Positions 5,541 through 9,608 of a DNA stretch of 9,608 nucleotides are shown piece by piece (position 1 is the first letter of the stretch; each line of letters begins with the position of its first letter). The position numbers and the translations under genes were made by a program. Below the pieces are notes generated by a model, which saw only the letters and a list, made by a program, of their open reading frames with translations, was not told where the DNA came from and did no database searches. The DNA lies in contig JAGVYJ010000016.1 of assembly GCA_018303315.1 (NCBI GenBank), positions 1 to 9,608 on the forward strand. Reading direction: 5' to 3'. This DNA is from Candidatus Woesearchaeota archaeon. Its GTDB lineage: Archaea; Nanobdellota; Nanobdellia; Woesearchaeales; JAGVYJ01.

Positions 5541-6198
5541 AGAATTCTGCAACTATAAAGGCACCAAAAGCCATGCTGAATGCACCGGCGGAAAACCTGA
5601 GAATTCTGGCAAGTCTAATGAATCCCGGAAACAGCCCTAAAGGCAAGGCAATGATGGTGCTTACTGCAAGCATGCCGAGAATGCTTCCCAGGCCGAAAAC
5701 GGCGATGTAGAGGATTCCCTGAAAGAATGAGGAAAATGCTGCCAGGGTGACAAGGGCCAGGCCTGCGCTCCCTGCCAGCCCGTGAAATGTCCCGACAAAG
5801 AATGAACGATGGGCATGGCTGTGGCTGGCTGTCCGGGAATGCGAATGAAAATGCCAGTGCCCGGAGCCATTGTGCATATGCTGGTGGAAATGTATCTTCT
5901 CTGACCTCAGTCTGTATAAGACGTCAGCTCCCAGGGCAATCAGAAGTATGCCCACCATCAGCTCAAAAAATACAGCCAGGCCGGCAGGTATGGCTGTCCT
6001 GAATAGTAATAGCGGTATTCCTGCAAGAAGCAGCGCGCCTGCATGGCCAAGGCCCCAGAAAATCCCTGCCAGGGAAGACTTTTTCACGCTGCCGGTCTGT
6101 GTCACAATGGTTGAGACTGCTGCAATATGGTCGGCATCAATGGCGTGCCTGAGCCCGAAAAGCAGCCCCAGCCCGAGCATTGGCAAAAAGTCCATCAT
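5521..6198 (-). CDS. UreH/NicO-like nickel (cobalt) transporter with His-rich loop
   Basis: A 225-residue membrane protein with about six predicted helices. The first helix holds 'GLRHAIDADHIAAV' (15-28), the nickel/cobalt transporter signature RHAxDADHI, and 'FWGLGHAGALL' (47-57) matches the second signature. The middle loop (103-130) contains 11 histidines in 28 residues, presumably binding metal ions before or after transport. 'FHGLAGSAGLALV' (138-150) is typical of the UreH branch. Such proteins supply Ni2+ for urease or hydrogenase; as the last gene of a hydrogenase operon, nickel uptake is the natural reading, but export (RcnA-like) cannot be excluded from sequence alone. ATG 6198 forms an ATGA overlap with the hyhL stop; ATG 6195 and GTG 6204 are less likely starts. 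The 3' end overlaps the convergent peptidase gene by 20 bp. Confidence 0.87.
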   Translation of the reverse strand: MMDFLPMLGLGLLFGLRHAIDADHIAAVSTIVTQTGSVKKSSLAGIFWGLGHAGALLLAGIPLLLFRTAIPAGLAVFFELMVGILLIALGADVLYRLRSEKIHFHQHMHNGSGHWHFHSHSRTASHSHAHRSFFVGTFHGLAGSAGLALVTLAAFSSFFQGILYIAVFGLGSILGMLAVSTIIALPLGLFPGFIRLARILRFSAGAFSMAFGAFIVAEFFSQARL

Positions 6199-7466
6199 TC
6201 CCACTTGACCTTCAGGAAATGCGCAGCGCAGGAAAAGCAGGGGTCATAAGACCTTATCAGCTTCTCCACGCCAAGGACGAGCTTTGCTTTTCCGGTGCCG
6301 ACAAGTCCAGGAATATATTCCTGCAGGTCATCCTGCATGTTCCTGAGATTCTGAGCGGTAGGGGTTACGATGTTGGCATAGGTAATCTGACCGTTGTCAT
6401 TAAGCCTGTACTCGTGCCAGAGTGTTCCCCTTGGTACTTCAACGGCTGCAATGCCATGCCCTGCCCTGACTTTGTATTCAGCCGGCTTCTCATTTCTGAT
6501 GGCAAGATTGTCGAGTATATGGATGCCTTCCTCGATGAAATGCACAAGCTCAACTGCCTGAGCAACCGTGATATGGAATGGGTTGAATGAGGGAAATTTT
6601 ATTTTGGATGACGCAAGAAGCTTCCTGCTTTTCGGCCTGAGATGCGTTTTGTTGTTGTTGACTCTCGACAGGGCTCCGACCATGTAGCTCCTGCCCTCCT
6701 TCACCACAAAGTTGGCCGTGTTGTCGCCGTCATGGTACTCGAGCATGTAATCCCGGTAATCAGCCTGCCTGTATGTCTTGTTGCCAGTCATGATGTCGCC
6801 TTCAAGCAAAGCATATTCCTTCCCGGAAGTCAGGGAAAAATACTGCGTCGGAAACTCGTATTTGGGATAGTTAAGCTTGGAGAAAAGCCTGAAGGTCGTC
6901 TCGGCATCCGGCAATGCATCCTGAAGCCTTTCCCGGATATTGTCAAGCTCCTCCTGGGAGGGAAGCTTGAGGAAGCCGCCGGGGGTTGTTGAGATTGGAT
7001 GCAGGTCGCGGCCCTGGGCCAGCCTTATGATGTCATTGCCAAGCTTCATCAGCTTCAGGGCGCGCATGACCTCTGTCTTGTGCCTGGGTGCCATCTCCAG
7101 CCCTGACTCAAAGCCAAGATAATCGGGCAGGACAAGGAAGTAAAGATGCGTGGCGTGGCTCCTGATGCGCTCGCCGATAGTGAAGAGCTTTCTCAGCTGG
7201 TTGGTCTGCTGCGTCACTTCAATGCCCAGGGCGTTCTCAATTGCCTTCACTGCCGTGACTGTGTGCGCGCATGAGCATATGCCGCATATCCTTGATGAGA
7301 GCCAGGAAGCCTCGTTGTAATTCTTGCCCACGAGAAGGCCTTCAAAATACCTGCTTCCCTCGACAGCCCTGAGCTCGCATTTCTCAACCTTACCTTTTCT
7401 AATCTTCAGAGTCAGGGAAGCATGGCCCTCTATCTTGGTTAAATGATTTATTGTGACGGTACCCAT
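6195..7466 (-). CDS. hyhL: [NiFe] hydrogenase large (catalytic) subunit, group 3b type
   Basis: This 423-residue subunit carries the Ni-Fe site where H2 is split or made. It starts 'MGTVTINHLTKIEGHASL', the usual large-subunit opening. The N-terminal metal motif is 'RICGICSCAH' (Cys61, Cys64, His68), and the C-terminal motif is 'DPCFSCAAH' (Cys410, Cys413, His416). The four cysteines hold nickel, and two also bridge to Fe(CN)2CO. Seven residues, FLKVKWE, follow His416: this is the tail cut off by the maturation peptidase, so the gene encodes the unprocessed precursor. An extra Cys66 lies between Cys64 and His68. 'GRDLHP' and 'GGF' (about 152-164) are further family motifs. It overlaps hyhS by 19 bp and the nickel transporter gene by an ATGA. 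Group 3b is assigned mainly from the accompanying hyhB, hyhG and hyhS genes. Confidence 0.95.
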   Translation of the reverse strand: MGTVTINHLTKIEGHASLTLKIRKGKVEKCELRAVEGSRYFEGLLVGKNYNEASWLSSRICGICSCAHTVTAVKAIENALGIEVTQQTNQLRKLFTIGERIRSHATHLYFLVLPDYLGFESGLEMAPRHKTEVMRALKLMKLGNDIIRLAQGRDLHPISTTPGGFLKLPSQEELDNIRERLQDALPDAETTFRLFSKLNYPKYEFPTQYFSLTSGKEYALLEGDIMTGNKTYRQADYRDYMLEYHDGDNTANFVVKEGRSYMVGALSRVNNNKTHLRPKSRKLLASSKIKFPSFNPFHITVAQAVELVHFIEEGIHILDNLAIRNEKPAEYKVRAGHGIAAVEVPRGTLWHEYRLNDNGQITYANIVTPTAQNLRNMQDDLQEYIPGLVGTGKAKLVLGVEKLIRSYDPCFSCAAHFLKVKWE

Positions 7467-8236
7467 TCCACGTTCATCTGCCGTATTTCATTGAAGCGTA
7501 TTCCTGTGAAAGTGAGCAGGCGCTGCTTTATGTCATTGTCAGTGAATCCCTTTTCCTTCAGCAGGTCAATCATCTTGTTAAGGTTCGCATCTGATGTAGG
7601 GCCGCGGCATCCCCAGCATTCGAGGCCATTGCTCGGGCAGACAGCATGGCAGCCGCCCCTTGTTACCGGACCGAAGCACATCCTTCCTTCCTCAAGAAGG
7701 CACCTGTTTCCATTGGACCTGCATTCAACGCAGACAGGATTGTCATAGAGGTGCTTTTTCATCTCCCTGCCGAGCGCAGCATTCTTAATGAATGTAAGCA
7801 CCTGCTCCTTGTCAGGCGGGCAGCCGGGCAGGTAATGGTCGACCTGCACAACCTCATCAATCCTCATTGGCTCATGCAAGTCTGCAATGTCAGGGTTCTT
7901 CGGATAAACCAGCCGGTCAAAGGTTTTTTTCGGTACAAATCTCTTGAGGGCAGGCACGCCTCCGTCGCTGCTGCATGCGCCCAACGCGACAAGCACATTA
8001 CTCTTCTTCCTGAACTCTATGAGGTGTTGCTTGTCCTGCTGAGAAACCGCTGTCCCCTCAACGAAAAGCACGTCGAACTTGCCTTCATAATTCTTCTCCT
8101 TTATGAAGGGGAAGGAAGCTATATTGACCACGTTTGCCAGCTCCAGCAGTGCTTCCTCGTTGAAAATTGCAGTGAGCAGGCAGCCGTAGCAGCCTGTAAG
8201 TGCAACAAAGCCGACTGTGAGCTTGTTTTTTGCCAT
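7448..8236 (-). CDS. hyhS: [NiFe] hydrogenase small subunit, group 3b type
   Basis: The small subunit relays electrons between HyhL and the diaphorase part. It has 262 residues and no Tat signal peptide, so the enzyme is cytoplasmic. Proximal [4Fe-4S] ligands are Cys16 and Cys19 ('LTGCYGCL'), Cys88 ('LGACSSDGG') and Cys139 ('LPGCPPD'). The C-terminal part holds eight more: Cys169, 172, 179, 187, 196, 200, 207 and 210, in the pattern CxxC, 'CLLEEG', 'GPVTRGGC', 'CWGCRGP'. The total of twelve fits three [4Fe-4S] clusters, as in the archaeal sulfhydrogenase delta subunit. ATG 8236 is one base past the hyhG stop, and no Shine-Dalgarno is visible, so initiation probably depends on coupling. The end overlaps hyhL by 19 bp. 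Confidence 0.95.
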   Translation of the reverse strand: MAKNKLTVGFVALTGCYGCLLTAIFNEEALLELANVVNIASFPFIKEKNYEGKFDVLFVEGTAVSQQDKQHLIEFRKKSNVLVALGACSSDGGVPALKRFVPKKTFDRLVYPKNPDIADLHEPMRIDEVVQVDHYLPGCPPDKEQVLTFIKNAALGREMKKHLYDNPVCVECRSNGNRCLLEEGRMCFGPVTRGGCHAVCPSNGLECWGCRGPTSDANLNKMIDLLKEKGFTDNDIKQRLLTFTGIRFNEIRQMNVEWVPSQ

Positions 8237-8237
8237 G

Positions 8238-9047
8238 CTAATCAGTTTTATAGTCCTTTATCTCATCATACCTGAACACAGGGCCGTCAATGCAGGTGTA
8301 TTTGCCGCGAATCATGCAGGCCCCGCACTTGCCTATCGCGCAGTGCATCAGCCTTTCATTCGAGAGGAATATCTGGTCGTCATGAAAGCCTTTCTGGACG
8401 AGAATCTCAACTGTCTTCTTTATCATTATCGGAGGGCCGCAGATAAACACCACAGCATTGGCGTTGCTCAGCTCTGTCTTCCTTATCTCCTCAGTGATGA
8501 AGCCTATGTGCCCGGCATAGCAACTCTGCGGCTTCACCTGGTCGACAGTTGTGTTCATGATAAAGCTGCTCTTCCATGCATCAAGCTGGTTCTTGAAAAG
8601 CACGTCATCAGGAGACCTGAAGCCCATGAAAAGCCAGACATCCCTGAACTTTTCCCTGTGGTGCTCGACGTATTCGATAGCGCCCTTGAGCGGGGCCACC
8701 CCGCAGCCGCCGCCGACAAAGATAAGATTATTGCCATGAAGCAAATCAAGCGGGTAACCACGTCCAAAAGGGCCGCGGATGTACACCTTGTCACCTTTCT
8801 TCATCTTTGCAAGGGCATGCGTGACCCTGCCAACCTCATGGATGTTGAACTCGACATAGTCCTTGCCATAGCTGGCAAACGAGATGGGGCTCTCGCCTAT
8901 TCCAAGCACAGAAAGCTGGACAAACTGGCCGGGCGAGTAATGGGCATGCCAGTCGAGGTACAGAGAGAAGTTGTCAGGGCTGTGCCTCACTTTTTTCTTT
9001 ATTATTGCAGGCTCGGGCAGATAAGGGTTCTTTAAAGTCTGTTTCAT
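8238..9047 (-). CDS. hyhG: Hydrogenase FAD/NAD(P)-binding subunit (sulfhydrogenase gamma)
   Basis: A ferredoxin-NADP+ reductase-like subunit that moves electrons between NAD(P)H and the hydrogenase clusters. In 269 residues it shows the FAD motif 'GESPISFAS' (51-59), where the PIS core replaces the usual RxYS as in sulfhydrogenase gamma and PyrK-like proteins; the nucleotide-binding 'GGGCGVAPL' (112-120); 'FICGPPIMIK' (201-210); and a C-terminal [2Fe-2S] site from Cys236, Cys241, Cys244 and Cys252 (C-x4-C-x2-C-x7-C), as in PyrK. NADH versus NADPH preference cannot be read reliably. Its start overlaps the hyhB stop in ATGA, and its stop is one base before hyhS. Confidence 0.94.
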   Translation of the reverse strand: MKQTLKNPYLPEPAIIKKKVRHSPDNFSLYLDWHAHYSPGQFVQLSVLGIGESPISFASYGKDYVEFNIHEVGRVTHALAKMKKGDKVYIRGPFGRGYPLDLLHGNNLIFVGGGCGVAPLKGAIEYVEHHREKFRDVWLFMGFRSPDDVLFKNQLDAWKSSFIMNTTVDQVKPQSCYAGHIGFITEEIRKTELSNANAVVFICGPPIMIKKTVEILVQKGFHDDQIFLSNERLMHCAIGKCGACMIRGKYTCIDGPVFRYDEIKDYKTD

Positions 9048-9608
9048 TTTGCAATCTCGTTGATTATTTCAATGAAGTCTATCTTGCTCGGGCAGCCGGT
9101 TATGCATCGCCCACAGCCTATGCACAGGTCAATGCCGTGCTTCTCGCGGAACCACTGCAGCTGGTGGTAAATCCTGTGCTTGAACCTGTCAGACCTTGAT
9201 TCCCGGAAGACATGCTCGCCGGCCACTGTGGTGAAGCCCTTGAGCTGGCAGCTTGCATGTGTCCTTACTCTTTGCATGCTTTTCAGGTCCCACTCAGACT
9301 CGTCCTCGATATTGAAGCAGTAGCATGTCGGGCAGAGCATGGTGCAGGCAGCGCAGGAAACGCAGTCCTTGACTCCTTTCTCCCATTTCTCGCTGTCGTA
9401 GTGCCTGTTCAGGTCAGCAGGCCTTTTAAGTTCCTTGAAGTTCTTTATCTTCCTGTCCTTGTCGGAAAGAGGGTAATCACTGGAAGAAAAGAGCCTCCTG
9501 AAAGCGTTTACAAATTCCCGGCCTTTCTCAGTCTGGACTTCAACAACAAACCTGTCTCCCCTGTCAAAGAACATGAGGTCGGAGTATTCCTCAAGCTTGA
9601 GCGAGTTG
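9044..9608 (-). CDS. hyhB: Hydrogenase iron-sulfur subunit (sulfhydrogenase beta), 5' end missing
   Basis: The C-terminal 187 residues of the ferredoxin-like beta subunit are visible; the frame runs off the window at 9608. Two [4Fe-4S] motifs stand out: 'CVSCAACTMLCP' (visible residues 82-93) and 'CIGCGRCITGCP' (162-173), with extra cysteines in 'TCYC' (95 and 97) and 'ASCQ' (120). Upstream, 'RGDRFVVEVQTEKG' matches the part just before the clusters in the family. The subunit, with HyhG, forms the electron exchange module that in related sulfhydrogenases can also reduce sulfur or polysulfide. An internal ATG at 9574 is not the start, since the similarity continues upstream of it. It is the first visible gene of the hydrogenase operon; the promoter and the N-terminal part lie outside. 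Confidence 0.92.
   Translation of the reverse strand, partial: NSLKLEEYSDLMFFDRGDRFVVEVQTEKGREFVNAFRRLFSSSDYPLSDKDRKIKNFKELKRPADLNRHYDSEKWEKGVKDCVSCAACTMLCPTCYCFNIEDESEWDLKSMQRVRTHASCQLKGFTTVAGEHVFRESRSDRFKHRIYHQLQWFREKHGIDLCIGCGRCITGCPSKIDFIEIINEIAK

Noticed and set aside
6199..6204. GTG 6204 as start of the nickel transporter
   Set aside because: ATG 6198 makes the standard ATGA overlap with the hyhL stop and begins the first membrane segment just as well.
7646..8275. Long + strand open frame (209 codons) opposite hyhS
   Set aside because: It is an antisense shadow of the small-subunit gene; the - strand frame holds all twelve cluster cysteines.
8217..9035. Long + strand open frame (272 codons) opposite hyhG
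   Set aside because: It is the antisense shadow of a gene with clear FAD, NAD(P) and [2Fe-2S] motifs, and its translation shows no recognisable domain.
1..9608. tRNA, rRNA, CRISPR array, insertion sequence or attachment site
   Set aside because: The window is filled with coding sequence; reading by eye showed no repeated units, terminal inverted repeats, transposase motifs or tRNA-like cloverleaf.
6195..9608. Reading the hydrogenase as group 3a (F420-reducing) or a membrane group 4 enzyme
   Set aside because: hyhG has FAD and NAD(P) motifs with a PyrK-like [2Fe-2S] end, hyhB has ferredoxin-like clusters, and no membrane complex subunits are present; this is the group 3b set.

Overview
The window looks archaeal and very compact. 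It is coding almost end to end. Likely TATA boxes lie about 27 bp upstream of several ATGs, with little or no Shine-Dalgarno sequence, which suggests leaderless mRNAs. A TrmB-like winged-helix protein and a group 3b type (sulfhydrogenase-like) [NiFe] hydrogenase fit an anaerobic or fermentative archaeon. I cannot fix the lineage; a DPANN-type or uncultivated archaeon is only a guess.

Left part (1-3133): the 3' end of a + strand winged-helix/coiled-coil regulator-like gene converges on a - strand pair. The pair is a P-loop protein of DUF1611/DgcN-like or MobB-like type (3133-1988), followed by an overlapping M20-family metallohydrolase (2016-904). Their product is unknown; an acyl-amino-acid or dipeptide pathway is possible.

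Middle (3134-5540): a 116-bp divergent spacer leads to a + strand trio: hypA (nickel insertion), hypC (Fe(CN)2CO chaperone), and a 162-residue gene whose C-terminal third looks like a second HypC domain with an internal cysteine. This trio meets, tail to tail, a ten-helix EamA/DMT transporter on the - strand. The transporter and the next + strand gene, a short hydrogenase maturation endopeptidase (hycI-like), diverge from a 56-bp spacer holding one palindromic TATA box.

Right part (9608-5521, - strand): the hydrogenase operon, read right to left. It holds hyhB (cut by the window edge), hyhG (FAD/NAD(P)/[2Fe-2S] subunit), hyhS (small subunit with 12 cluster cysteines), hyhL (Ni-Fe subunit) and a UreH/NicO-like nickel transporter with an 11-histidine loop. 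Junctions are overlaps or a single base, so the five genes are probably one transcript whose promoter lies outside the window.

The genes fit one job. The transporter brings in nickel, HypA delivers it, HypC and possibly the HypC-like fusion handle the iron centre, the peptidase trims the HyhL tail, and HyhBGSL exchanges electrons between H2 and NAD(P)H or sulfur. hypB, hypD, hypE and hypF are not in the window. The most unusual item is the tandem HypC arrangement: the short HypC has Gln where the family has a conserved His, while the fusion protein next to it keeps a His at that place.
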